Of a stretch of 64,000 bases of DNA, positions 25,653 through 33,756 are shown in pieces. The position numbers were made by a program, and so were the translations under genes. Within the stretch, counting starts at the first letter, position 1; each line of letters starts with the position of its first letter. Origin of the DNA: BOG-908 sp963795825 (GTDB taxonomy: Bacteria > Pseudomonadota > Alphaproteobacteria > Acetobacterales > Acetobacteraceae); NCBI GenBank assembly GCA_963795825.1, contig CAWCIW010000005.1, positions 310,001 to 374,000 of the forward strand. The letters run 5' to 3'. Below the pieces are notes generated by a model that was given only the letters and a program-made list of their open reading frames with translations, had not been told where the DNA came from and searched no databases.

Positions 25653-28493
25653 TCACCCCCCGGAATGCGGCGTCAAAGCCCGCAACTCCCCTGCCAACTG
25701 ACGCAGATTCGTCTCCCCCTTGCTGAGCACACGATCCGCCCCCGCCAATTTTCTTCGCTCGGAAGCATCGAGGTCGCGCGCCGTCAGCACCACCACAGGG
25801 ATGTCCGCGCAGCCCGGCCGCAGCCGCAGCTCGTGCAGGAACGCGAACCCGTCCATCACCGGCATTGTGAGGTCGAGCAGGATGAGTTGCGGCAGCGCGC
25901 GCGCCACTTCGGCCAGCGCCGCCTGGCCGTCGCCGGCCTCGCATACCGTCCAGCCGTCGCGCTCGAGCACGGTGCGCAGGCGCTGGCGGGCGTCCGCATC
26001 GTCGTCGACCACCAGGATCTCGCCGGCATCGCCGAGGAAGCGCTCCATCACCGCCCGCAGCCGGTCCCACTGAACCGGTTTGAGCACGGTGTCGGCAGCG
26101 CCGAGCGAGGCGCCCAGGCCCGGCTCGTTGACGAAGGTCACCATCACGACGGGGATCTTCGCCAGCTCCGGATCGGCCTTGAGCGCGCTCAGCACGGACC
26201 ATCCATCCATCGACGGCATCATCACATCGAGCAGGATGGCCCTGGGATGAACCACCCGCGCCAGCTCGAGCCCGGCGCGGCCATCGGAGGCCGAGCGCAC
26301 GGCAAACCCCTCGCGCTCGAGGAAGCGGGTCAGCAGGTCGCGCTGCGCCGTGTCGTCATCGACCACCAGCACGACATGGCGGTCGGCCGAGTCCGACTTC
26401 GTCACCAATTCGGCCTCGACATCCTGCTCGGGCAGGGTCGCCAGAACGCGTATGGTGAAGACCGAACCCTCGCCAGGCGTACTGGTCACCGTCACGTCGC
26501 CACCGAGCAGGCGGCAAAAGGCGCGGGTGATCGCCAGGCCGAGCCCGGTGCCGCCGAAACGACGCGTGGTGGAGGCGTCGGCCTGGCTGAAGCGCTCGAA
26601 CAGGCGGTCCACCTGCTCCTGGGTCATGCCGATGCCGCTATCGGCCACGCTGAACACCATTTCGGCGCCCTGGCGCTCGGCATGCAGCGTGATGGTGCCG
26701 TCCTGGCTGAACTTGGCGGCGTTGCTGACCAGGTTGAACAGGCACTGGCGCAACTTAACCTGGTCGGTGTGCATGGCGCCGAGATCGCCGGCGCTATCTA
26801 TCACCAGCGTGTTGTTCTTCTGGCGCACCAGCGCCTCGGCGGTCGAAGCCACGTCGGCCAGCAGGACGGACACCTCGAAGGTCTCGGCGAAGGTGGTCAT
26901 CCGGTCCGCCTCAATCTTGGAGAGATCGAGCACGTCGTTGATCAGGCTGAGCAAATGGCGGGCGTTGAACTTGATCTTGCCGACGTCGCCCAGCAGCGCC
27001 TGGTCGCCGCGCTCGCCGAGATCCTCCTCGATCATCTCGGCGTAGCCGATCACGGCGGAAAGCGGCGTGCGCAGCTCATGGCTCATATTGGCGAGGAACT
27101 GGCTTTTGGCGCGGTTGGCGCCTTCGGCCGCCTCCTTGGCCGCGGTCAGCTCCTCCTCGGCGCGGCGCCGCTCGGTGATGTCGGTGTGGGTGCCCACCCA
27201 TTCGCGGACTTCGTCGTCGTCCATGATCGGCACGGCGCGCACATCCATGCTGCGCCACTCGCCATCGGCGCGGCGCACCCGGTAATCCGCGGCGTAGGTC
27301 TGGCAGATCTGCACTGCGTGGTGCCAGCCGGATGCGGCCTCGGCGCGGTCGTCCGGGTGTATCGCCTCCTGCCAGCCGAGCCCCACGCTCTGCTCCAGGC
27401 TCTGGCCGGTGAAGGCGTTCCAGCTCTTCTGCAGCCCGGTGAAGGCGCCGTCCGGCGTGGTCGTCCACACCATCGCGGCACTCGTCTGGATCAGCGTGCG
27501 GTAGCGTTCCTCGCTGTCGCGCAGGCGCCGCTCGGCGCGCTTGCGGGTGGTGATGTCGCTGACGACCAGGCCGGCACCCTCCTGCGCATCCGGCAGGGGA
27601 AAGAACCCCAGTTCGTATTCGTGGCGTATCGCGTCCGCACGGCCGCGCGCGGATACCTCCACGCCGGTGACCGGCCGGCCCGCCGACAATGCCTGGCGCA
27701 AGCGCGGCTCCAGCGTCTCGCGTGCTTCGGGCACCATCTCCCACAGGCTGCGGCCCACCTCGGCGGCGAGCGCGCGCTCACTCATCACCGTGAGCGTCTG
27801 GTTGACCAGGCGCAGCCGCATATCGGCGTCGAGAAAGCCAAGCCCCACCGGCGCATGATCCATCACACTGGTGAGCAAGGCGGCGCTCGCGCGGGCCGCC
27901 CGGCGCCGCTGGGTGGCCAGCAGCCCGATCGTTGCGAACGAGGCAAGGATGCAGGCCAGGGCGAGCGTTTCCAGCATCGGCCCGCGTACGCTCGCCGCCC
28001 GGTCCGCCTTGGTGATGCGCCCGACGGCGGCGAGCTGTATCGCGCCCACGCGCGCGCGCACCCGGTCCATCGTGGCCTTGTCCTGCCCGGTGCGTAACAG
28101 CGTCACCGCGGCATCCACCCCCGAAGTCCGGCGCGCCTCGATCACCTTGCGGGCGAAGTCCAGCTTGGCGGCCACCAGGCCGGCCAGCACGCCATGGCCG
28201 TGCAGCTCCGACCTGATGCTCGCCTCCAGCGGCGGCAGATCGGCCAGGGCGGTCGTGTACGGCTCGAGGTAGACGTCTTCGTCGGTCAGCGCGAAGCCGC
28301 GCTCGCCGGTCTCCAGATCCTTCAGCTTGGAGAGGAGCTGCTCTGCGGTCACCAGCAAGTGGTTCTGCCGGCCGATCACCAGCCGCGCGTGACGGTCGGA
28401 TACCAGGGCAGAGGCGCCGAGCACGAGCCCGGCCAGCAGCAGCCCGCCGGCGACGAAGTTGAGCACGCCCGGCGTGCGCAATGTGCGTGTCAT
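25653..28493 (-). CDS. hybrid sensor histidine kinase (CHASE3-PAS-PAS-HisKA-HATPase-REC-REC)
   Basis: 946 residues. TM1 about 12-30, CHASE3-type periplasmic domain about 38-165 (LKDLETGERGFALTDEDVYL), TM2 about 173-193, PAS at about 205-315 and 330-442, HisKA with phospho-His 472 in FLANMSHELRTPL, HATPase about 575-690 (N-box LVSNAAKFS, G1 DSGIGM, G2 GGTGLGLA). Two receivers follow with acceptor Asp 756 and Asp 874. The second receiver ends VLSKGETNLRQL. Flanked on both sides by paralogous stand-alone receivers, so phosphate may be passed in a multi-step relay. The signal is unknown. Confidence 0.93.
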   Translation of the reverse strand: MTRTLRTPGVLNFVAGGLLLAGLVLGASALVSDRHARLVIGRQNHLLVTAEQLLSKLKDLETGERGFALTDEDVYLEPYTTALADLPPLEASIRSELHGHGVLAGLVAAKLDFARKVIEARRTSGVDAAVTLLRTGQDKATMDRVRARVGAIQLAAVGRITKADRAASVRGPMLETLALACILASFATIGLLATQRRRAARASAALLTSVMDHAPVGLGFLDADMRLRLVNQTLTVMSERALAAEVGRSLWEMVPEARETLEPRLRQALSAGRPVTGVEVSARGRADAIRHEYELGFFPLPDAQEGAGLVVSDITTRKRAERRLRDSEERYRTLIQTSAAMVWTTTPDGAFTGLQKSWNAFTGQSLEQSVGLGWQEAIHPDDRAEAASGWHHAVQICQTYAADYRVRRADGEWRSMDVRAVPIMDDDEVREWVGTHTDITERRRAEEELTAAKEAAEGANRAKSQFLANMSHELRTPLSAVIGYAEMIEEDLGERGDQALLGDVGKIKFNARHLLSLINDVLDLSKIEADRMTTFAETFEVSVLLADVASTAEALVRQKNNTLVIDSAGDLGAMHTDQVKLRQCLFNLVSNAAKFSQDGTITLHAERQGAEMVFSVADSGIGMTQEQVDRLFERFSQADASTTRRFGGTGLGLAITRAFCRLLGGDVTVTSTPGEGSVFTIRVLATLPEQDVEAELVTKSDSADRHVVLVVDDDTAQRDLLTRFLEREGFAVRSASDGRAGLELARVVHPRAILLDVMMPSMDGWSVLSALKADPELAKIPVVMVTFVNEPGLGASLGAADTVLKPVQWDRLRAVMERFLGDAGEILVVDDDADARQRLRTVLERDGWTVCEAGDGQAALAEVARALPQLILLDLTMPVMDGFAFLHELRLRPGCADIPVVVLTARDLDASERRKLAGADRVLSKGETNLRQLAGELRALTPHSGG

Positions 28494-28575
28494 GAGCGGC
28501 GCTCTCCCCCTTGGCTGGTGCTACGCGGCTGCGGGTGTCGCGTTGCGGCGCCGGGTGATTTTGGCGGAGGGGTAG

Positions 28576-28625
28576 TAAGGAAGAAAGCAGTCCTTTTTCT
28601 CGAAAAAGGACTGCTTTCTTCCTTA
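28576..28625. repeat. collapsed element: 23-bp perfect palindromic hairpin
   Basis: Stem 28576-28598 pairs perfectly with 28603-28625 around loop CTCG. It consists of the outer edges and hairpin of the element (TAAGGAAGAAAGCAGTCC, T5) without core or AAGCTTTTG part, as if both arms had fused. Its first triplet on the minus strand is the TAA stop of the regulator at 28623. Confidence 0.9.
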
Positions 28626-29000
28626 GGCCTCCTCCCGACGTAAAAGCACGTCGTCGATCTGCACCAGCAAAGCCGGGAAATCCACCGGCTTGGAATGGTA
28701 ATCGTCGCACCCCGCCTCGATCGCGCGGGCCCGGTCGCCGGCCATCGCATGTGCGGTGAGCGCGATGATCGCGGTCTGCGCCTGCGTGGTGTCCGCGCGC
28801 AGGCGACGCGCCACGGTCCAGCCATCCAGCACCGGCAGATCCATATCGAGCAGGATCACGTCCGGCGCCTCGGCCTCCGCCTGGTCGAGCGCCTGCTGGC
28901 CGTCATGGGCCAGCACCACGTCGAAGCCATGCCGGCGCAGGCGGCGGGAGAGGAAGTCCCACAGCTCCTCATGGTCCTCTACGAGCAATATCTTGGTCAT
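28623..29000 (-). CDS. single-domain response regulator (CheY-like), copy 2
   Basis: 125 residues from ATG 29000. Receiver domain with ILLVEDHEELWDFLSRRL, acceptor Asp in VILLDMDLPVLDGW, IIALTAHAMAG and DDYHSKPVDF. Paralogue of the regulator at 25121-25498. It is first of the minus-strand group regulator, hybrid kinase, regulator, channel. An upstream TTG/GTG-type start (29027) is possible but ATG 29000 matches the paralogue. Confidence 0.92.
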   Translation of the reverse strand: MTKILLVEDHEELWDFLSRRLRRHGFDVVLAHDGQQALDQAEAEAPDVILLDMDLPVLDGWTVARRLRADTTQAQTAIIALTAHAMAGDRARAIEAGCDDYHSKPVDFPALLVQIDDVLLRREEA

Positions 29001-29105
29001 CGCGGTGTCTCCCCCTGTGCCGCCCAAAGCGCGTCAGCAGGCGAAAAGATTGCCGCCTCGGAACTTTACCGGCCTGCGGGCCCCTTTGGTCAGGAGAGGG
29101 GGCCT

Positions 29106-30980
29106 ATGCGCATGTCAGAACAGGAAGCCGTGCCGGAGGTGGCAGCGCCCGGCGTCGGCGCCGAAAGCGTCATGTCGGGCGGGGGCGTCGTCGTCGGCGG
29201 CGTCGGAAGCCTGGCGGCGCTGAATGCCTGCGCCGTGGTGGTGGCGGCGCTGTATTTCGGGCGGGACCTGCTGGAGCCGATGGTGCTGGCCGTGCTGCTG
29301 GCGTTCGTGCTGGCGCCGCTGGTCAGCATGTTGCAGCGCGCCAGGCTGGGCACCACGCTGCCGGTGTTCATCGCCGTGCTGCTGGCGTTCGCGGTAATCG
29401 GCAGTATCGGCATGGTGGTGGGCCGGCAGGTATCGGCGCTGGCGGACGGCATACCGGTCTACCAGTCCACCATCCAGCACAAGCTGCAGAACCTGGATCT
29501 CGGCCCGGCGCTCACGCGCGAGGTGCAGGGCTCGCTGGGTTCGCTACTCGGCAGTGCCAAAACCGCGGCGGCACCGGCGCAGGGCAGGGCCACCACCACG
29601 AAAGTGGCGGTGGCCAGCACGGCCACCAGCGCGTTCGACAGTCCTTCGACCCTGGTGATCGTGAAGACCGTCGCACCCTCGCTGCTCGGCGTGCTCGCGA
29701 CCTTCGGCGTGGTGCTGATTTTCGTCATCTTCGTGCTGCTGTTCCGCGAGGATCTGCGCGACCGCCTGGTCCGCCTCGTCGGGCGGCAGGACCTTCACCG
29801 CACCATACTGGCGATGAACGACGCGGCGCGCCGGCTCTCGCGCTTCTTCCTGTTCCAGGTGGCGATCAACACCGGCTTCGGCGCCTTCATCGGCGCCGGG
29901 CTGGCGCTGTCCGGCCTGCCGAACCCGGTATTGTGGGGCATACTGGCCGCGATGATGCGCTTCGTGCCGTTCCTCGGCACCTTCATCGCGGCCGCGCCGC
30001 CGGTGCTGCTCGCCCTGGCGGTGTCGCCCGGCTGGACGCTCGCGGTGATCGTGCTGCTGCTCTTCGTGCTGAGCGAGCTGATCATGGGGCAGATCGTGGA
30101 GCCGCTGATCTACGGCCATAGCACGGGGCTGTCGCCGATCGCGGTGATCGTGGCGGCGACGTTCTGGGCGTTCCTGTGGGGGCCGGTGGGCCTGCTGCTC
30201 GCCACGCCGCTGACTGTCTGCCTTGTGGTGATCGGGCGCCACGTGCAGAGCCTCACCTTCCTGGAGGTGATACTCGGCGACCGGCCGCCGCTCGATGCCG
30301 AGGAGACATTCTACCAGCGCGCGCTCGAGGGCAACGCGCGGGTGCTAGGCGAACAGGCGCGCGCGGCGGTGACCGGCACGTCGCTGGTTGAATATTACGA
30401 CAGGGTGGCGTTGCGCGGACTTGGCCTGGCGCAGGCCGATTTGTCGCGCGACGCCCTGGCGTTCGACAGGCTGGAAGCGGTGCACGCCCAGGTGGAGCGC
30501 GTGGTGACGGCTTTGGGCACGCAGGCCGGCGCGCCTGCCGAGCTGCCACCCGAAGCGTGGCGCAAGGCGGGTACGGTGCTGTGCATCCCGGGGCGCGGCC
30601 AGCTGGACGATCTGGGCGCGCAGATGGCGATGCAGGTGCTGCAGGGCGCCGGATTCGGCGCGAGCTGCGAGAGCAACCTGATACTCGGCGCCAAGCGGGG
30701 CGAGCCGGTGGAGGCGCATCCGGATGCGCGGCTGGTGTGCCTTTCGGTGCTGGAGGAGGGCAGCAGCCCTTCTTCCATACGCTACCTGCTACGCCGTATC
30801 GCCAGGCAGATGCCGCAGGCGGCTGTCGTGGTGTGCCTGTGGAATGCGGCAGGCGGGAGTGCCACGCTGGCCGCGCTGCGTTCGGAGGGCAGCGACGAGA
30901 TGATCGTGCTGTCGCTCAGCGAGATGGTGGCACTCACGCGCGCCGTCTGCGCCAGGCAGGGAACGCGGCAGGCGGCCTGA
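29106..30980 (+). CDS. AI-2E family transporter with long C-terminal soluble extension
   Basis: 624 residues from ATG 29106, preceded by AGGAGAGGGGG. Residues about 35-400 give the eight-helix AI-2E/PerM core: FGRDLLEPMVLAVLLAFVLAPLV, FVIFVLLFREDLRDRL, then LPNPVLWGILAAMMRFVPFLG and the conserved EPLIYGHSTGLSPIAVIVAATFWAFLWGPVGLLLATPLT. Usual family length is 350-400; here about 220 extra residues follow, an alpha/beta-like soluble region (VLCIPGRGQLDDLGAQMAMQ, VVVCLWNAAGGS). Core family members exchange small molecules or sodium/proton; the extension suggests regulation. It is divergent from the sensory genes. Confidence 0.87.
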   Translation: MRMSEQEAVPEVAAPGVGAESVMSGGGVVVGGVGSLAALNACAVVVAALYFGRDLLEPMVLAVLLAFVLAPLVSMLQRARLGTTLPVFIAVLLAFAVIGSIGMVVGRQVSALADGIPVYQSTIQHKLQNLDLGPALTREVQGSLGSLLGSAKTAAAPAQGRATTTKVAVASTATSAFDSPSTLVIVKTVAPSLLGVLATFGVVLIFVIFVLLFREDLRDRLVRLVGRQDLHRTILAMNDAARRLSRFFLFQVAINTGFGAFIGAGLALSGLPNPVLWGILAAMMRFVPFLGTFIAAAPPVLLALAVSPGWTLAVIVLLLFVLSELIMGQIVEPLIYGHSTGLSPIAVIVAATFWAFLWGPVGLLLATPLTVCLVVIGRHVQSLTFLEVILGDRPPLDAEETFYQRALEGNARVLGEQARAAVTGTSLVEYYDRVALRGLGLAQADLSRDALAFDRLEAVHAQVERVVTALGTQAGAPAELPPEAWRKAGTVLCIPGRGQLDDLGAQMAMQVLQGAGFGASCESNLILGAKRGEPVEAHPDARLVCLSVLEEGSSPSSIRYLLRRIARQMPQAAVVVCLWNAAGGSATLAALRSEGSDEMIVLSLSEMVALTRAVCARQGTRQAA

Positions 30981-31011
30981 CGCTGGCCCGTTCCGGTGTC
31001 GCGGACAAAGA

Positions 31012-31043
31012 AAAGGCGCCGGCAGATACCTGCCGGCGCCTCT
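31012..31043 (-). terminator. Rho-independent terminator (bidirectional shape) of the cold-shock gene
   Basis: AGGCGCCGGCAG at 31014-31025 pairs perfectly with CTGCCGGCGCCT at 31030-31041 around loop ATAC (12 bp). Read on the minus strand the stem is followed by TTTCTTTG, fitting a terminator 25 bp after the cold-shock stop codon. On the plus strand, CTTAC follows, a weaker tail for the transporter gene. Confidence 0.85.
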
Positions 31044-31065
31044 TACTAATCGCCAAGGCGTCGCG

Positions 31066-31698
31066 TCAGATCTCGGAGACGGCGCCGGCTTCCGGACCCT
31101 TGGCGCCCTGACGCACGGAGACGCGAACCACCTGGCCCTCGTTCAGCGTACGCAGGCTGCCCAGGACGGACATGTGCACGAAGATGTCCTTGCCGCCGTC
31201 CTGCGGAGCGATGAAGCCGAACCCCTTGGTCGGGTTGAACCACTTGACCGTGCCCGTCGTCTCGACGGTGGGGCCGGACGGCGCTGCGCGATCCTGCCGC
31301 GGACCGGCCGAAGGCGGCCGCGCGGAGCGGGAAGGGGCGGCGGTGGTCTGGTCGACGCTGACCACTTCGGTGACCTGGAGGCCTTTCTGGCCGGGGCCGA
31401 CGCGAACTTCGAGCGAGGCGCCTTCGCCGACGCTGTCATGCCCGGCGCGCTGCAGCACAGCGCAGTGCAGAAAGGCATCGCCGGAGCCGTCGCCCATGGC
31501 GACGAAACCGAAGCCCTTCTCGGAGTTGAACCACTTCACGGTTGCCGTGAGGGTCGGGCCGAATGCTGCAGGTGCGCCGCCGGAACGGTTTCCGCCGCCG
31601 CCGTTCAGGGCGCCCCAATTGATGTCGGGTGCGGAGGGCTGGTCATCATCGAAGCCGCGGCGGCGCGGCTGGTAGGGTCGGCGTGCAGGTTGGGACAT
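31066..31698 (-). CDS. cold-shock domain protein with two CSDs
   Basis: 210 residues. Two cold-shock OB-folds: residues about 50-115 (TATVKWFNSEKGFGFVAMGD, DAFLHCAVL) and about 147-210 (TGTVKWFNPTKGFGFIAPQD, DIFVHMSVL). RNP1 (KGFGF) and RNP2 (FLH/FVH) are present in both. A basic, Gly-rich N-terminal tail of about 45 residues and a Ser/Pro-rich linker join them. Two-CSD proteins are common in alphaproteobacteria and act as nucleic-acid chaperones or antiterminators. GAGAG precedes the ATG. The 5' region has TTGACA (minus strand, 31799-31794) and a hairpin TGACTT/ATGA/AAGTCA near 31773-31788, which may be regulatory. Confidence 0.92.
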   Translation of the reverse strand: MSQPARRPYQPRRRGFDDDQPSAPDINWGALNGGGGNRSGGAPAAFGPTLTATVKWFNSEKGFGFVAMGDGSGDAFLHCAVLQRAGHDSVGEGASLEVRVGPGQKGLQVTEVVSVDQTTAAPSRSARPPSAGPRQDRAAPSGPTVETTGTVKWFNPTKGFGFIAPQDGGKDIFVHMSVLGSLRTLNEGQVVRVSVRQGAKGPEAGAVSEI

Positions 31699-31854
31699 TC
31701 TCTCATTTCACAAAAACGGCGCGAAGCAACACATACGGTTTTGCAACCGCCCTTCAACCTACATCATAAACATGACTTATGAAAGTCACGGTTTGTCAAT
31801 CGCGGTTCGCGCAAGGGTTGAGCACCGGCGCGCGAACCTGTCACGATCGACGCT

Positions 31855-32019
31855 TCAGTTCTGCGTGGAACCGATGATGCGGCCCTTGCGGTCGAACACA
31901 TAGGTCTCGCGTGCCGACTGCGCCGACGATGTCGTGAGATTCCGGCTCGGTGTTCCTGCGTCGAGTGTGGTCCAAGGGCCATGGATGCACGACGTGCGCA
32001 CACCAAAACCGCCAGCCAT
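31855..32019 (-). CDS. possible small ORF, unknown
   Basis: 54 residues from ATG 32019, ending ETYVFDRKGRIIGSTQN, which looks protein-like. There is no strong ribosome binding site, and the frame remains open upstream to 32103. It lies between the metallo-hydrolase stop and the cold-shock promoter. It could be a decayed gene end. No family recognised; weak support. Confidence 0.3.
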   Translation of the reverse strand: MAGGFGVRTSCIHGPWTTLDAGTPSRNLTTSSAQSARETYVFDRKGRIIGSTQN

Positions 32020-32077
32020 AGAAGTCGCAGAAGCGATATTATGCCAACTCAGGACGTGGAGCGCGGGCCGGCGAACG

Positions 32078-32860
32078 TCAGACTTCCAGCACCATGCCGT
32101 CATACCCAGGCTCCACGCAGCCGGGCAATCTCGTCCGCAAAGCCGCCCAGTCCATCCCGTTGCCCATATGAGTCAGCACCGTGCGGCGCACGCCAAGCCT
32201 GGCGCGCCACTCCAGCACCAGCGCCACATCGGCATGCGTGAGATGCGGCTCCGGCTGGAAACAGCCCACCACCCAGGTGTCCACGCCGGCAAGCGTCGCG
32301 AACGCCGCCTCGCCAAGCCGCACCACGTCGGTGGAATACGCAAACCGGCCGACGCGCAACCCGAGCGTGCGCATCACGTGATGATCCTGGTCAAAGGTGC
32401 GCACCTGCAGGCCGCAGGCCGCGAAGGCGTCGCCGGCCGCGAGAACCTCTACCTCGAGCACCGGCCGGTAGAAGTGCGGCGGCGTCCAGGGCCGGAACGC
32501 ATAGTCGAACCGGCGCGCCAGCTCGTCGCGCGTCTCCCGCGTGGCGAAAGCCGGCAGCGGCGCGCCGCTGATGCGGTTCAGCAGCCGCACATCGTCCAGC
32601 CCGGTCATGTGGTCCGCATGCGCGTGGGTGAACACGATCGCGTCGATGCGCGGAATCGCGCAGGCCAGCAACTGCGCGCGCATGTCCGGTCCAGTATCGA
32701 CCAGTATGCGGCCTTCGGGCGCCCTCGATAACGATGCTGGACCGGGTGCGCCGGTTGCGCGGCTCGCCGGGTCGCAAGCGCCCCAATCGCCGCGCCCGTC
32801 CTCGCCGCCGAGGCTAGGCACACCGGCCGATCCGCCGCAGCCCAGCAGGGTTACGCGCAT
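32078..32860 (-). CDS. metallo-beta-lactamase-fold hydrolase (PhnP/RNase Z-like), locally frame-disturbed
   Basis: 260 residues. Motif THAHADHM (H-x-H-x-D-H) and later HVMRTLGLRVG, YSTDVV and LTHMGN give a binuclear zinc hydrolase of the PhnP/ElaC-like group commonly found after tatD in alphaproteobacteria. Between about 32770 and 32715 the expected conserved segment EPRNRRTRSSIVIEG appears in another frame: one G looks missing after GACCC and one C looks extra in GCGCCC. The two changes compensate, so the rest of the protein is in frame. Either a sequence error or a recoded patch of about 20 residues. Confidence 0.82.
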   Translation of the reverse strand: MRVTLLGCGGSAGVPSLGGEDGRGDWGACDPASRATGAPGPASLSRAPEGRILVDTGPDMRAQLLACAIPRIDAIVFTHAHADHMTGLDDVRLLNRISGAPLPAFATRETRDELARRFDYAFRPWTPPHFYRPVLEVEVLAAGDAFAACGLQVRTFDQDHHVMRTLGLRVGRFAYSTDVVRLGEAAFATLAGVDTWVVGCFQPEPHLTHADVALVLEWRARLGVRRTVLTHMGNGMDWAALRTRLPGCVEPGYDGMVLEV

Positions 32861-32875
32861 GGGCTGAGCAGGCAG

Positions 32876-32996
32876 TCAGGCAGGGCCTTTTTCCGGGACG
32901 CGCGCATCAACAACATGGCCTTTTTGGAAACAATGCGACTGCATCGGCAGCGGACATGCAAAAGTCTTCAGAAAAGAAGGCCTACCTTGCCTTCGG
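32876..32996. repeat. degenerate intergenic element between tatD and metallo-hydrolase
   Basis: Contains GCAAAAGTCTTCAGAAAAGA and AGGCCTACCTTGCC near 32956-32995, a shortened CTTC-type right arm, and GGCAGGGCCTTTTTCCGGG near 32878-32898 as a poor left arm. The tatD stop TAG lies inside it. It interrupts an otherwise tight operon. Confidence 0.55.
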
Positions 32997-33756
32997 AAAC
33001 AACCGCCGAAAATTCTCGGTAGTAAGCGCCGACACCGCCTCGGACTCGTCCGCAAGCACCTCGCCAAGCACCCGGGCCGTATGCGCCACATACGAGGGCT
33101 CATTGCGGCGCCCACGGAACGGCACCGGCGCCAGATACGGCGAGTCCGTCTCCACCAGAAGCCGGTCCGCCGGCAGAGATGCCGCGATCTCCCGCAGCGC
33201 GCCCGACTTCGGAAACGTCAGAATGCCGGAGAAGCTGACATACCCGCCCATCGCCACCGCACGTCTCCGCCAGCGCCCGCCCAGAGCTGAAGCAATGCAG
33301 CAGGAAAGCGAACGCACCGCCCTGTTCCTGCTCGTCTTTCAGTATCGCGTAGGTGTCCTCGTCGGCATCGCGGGTGTGTATGCAGATCGGCATCCCGGCC
33401 CGCCTCGCGGCACGTATCTGGGCGCGAAACGCCGCCGCCTGCGCGTCGCGCGGCGCCTTTTCGTAGAAGTAATCCAGCCCGGCCTCGCCGATGCCGATCA
33501 CTCGCGGATGCGCCGCCAGGTCGACCAGCGCCTGCTCGTCCGGCACGCCATCGTCGCCCGCATGGTGCGGATGCGTGCCCACGGTGCACCACAGCCCGGG
33601 CACCGCGTCGGTCAGCGCCAACTGCTCGGATGCGCGTGACGTCCGCGTGCCGATCGTCACCATGCCGCCGACGCCGGCGGCCAGCGCGCGCGCCAGGATT
33701 TCCGGCCGCTCGGCCTCGGTGAAGTAATCCAGATGACAATGCGAATCGATCAACAT
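32982..33756 (-). pseudogene. tatD: TatD-family metal-dependent hydrolase, one frameshift
   Basis: About 258 residues if repaired. Start ATG 33756 overlaps the metG stop (TGATG). N-terminal half: MLIDSHCHLDYF (H-x-H metal site), TVGTHPHHA, IGIGEAGLDYFYEKAP, ICIHTRDADEDT, FLLHCFSSG. Near 33257 one extra base (CC in the plus-strand sequence CCACCGC) moves the rest to another frame, which continues VAMGGYVSFSGILTFPKSGA, then LLVETDSPYLAP and ends FRRLFPKAR. As written, the first frame runs on to 33100 with an unrelated tail. TatD proteins are 3'-5' DNases/D-aminoacyl-tRNA-type hydrolases. I suspect a sequencing indel. Confidence 0.85.

Noticed and set aside
29060..29064. GGAAC motif upstream of the AI-2E gene as an EcfG general-stress promoter
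   Set aside because: No CGTT-like -10 element at the proper distance.
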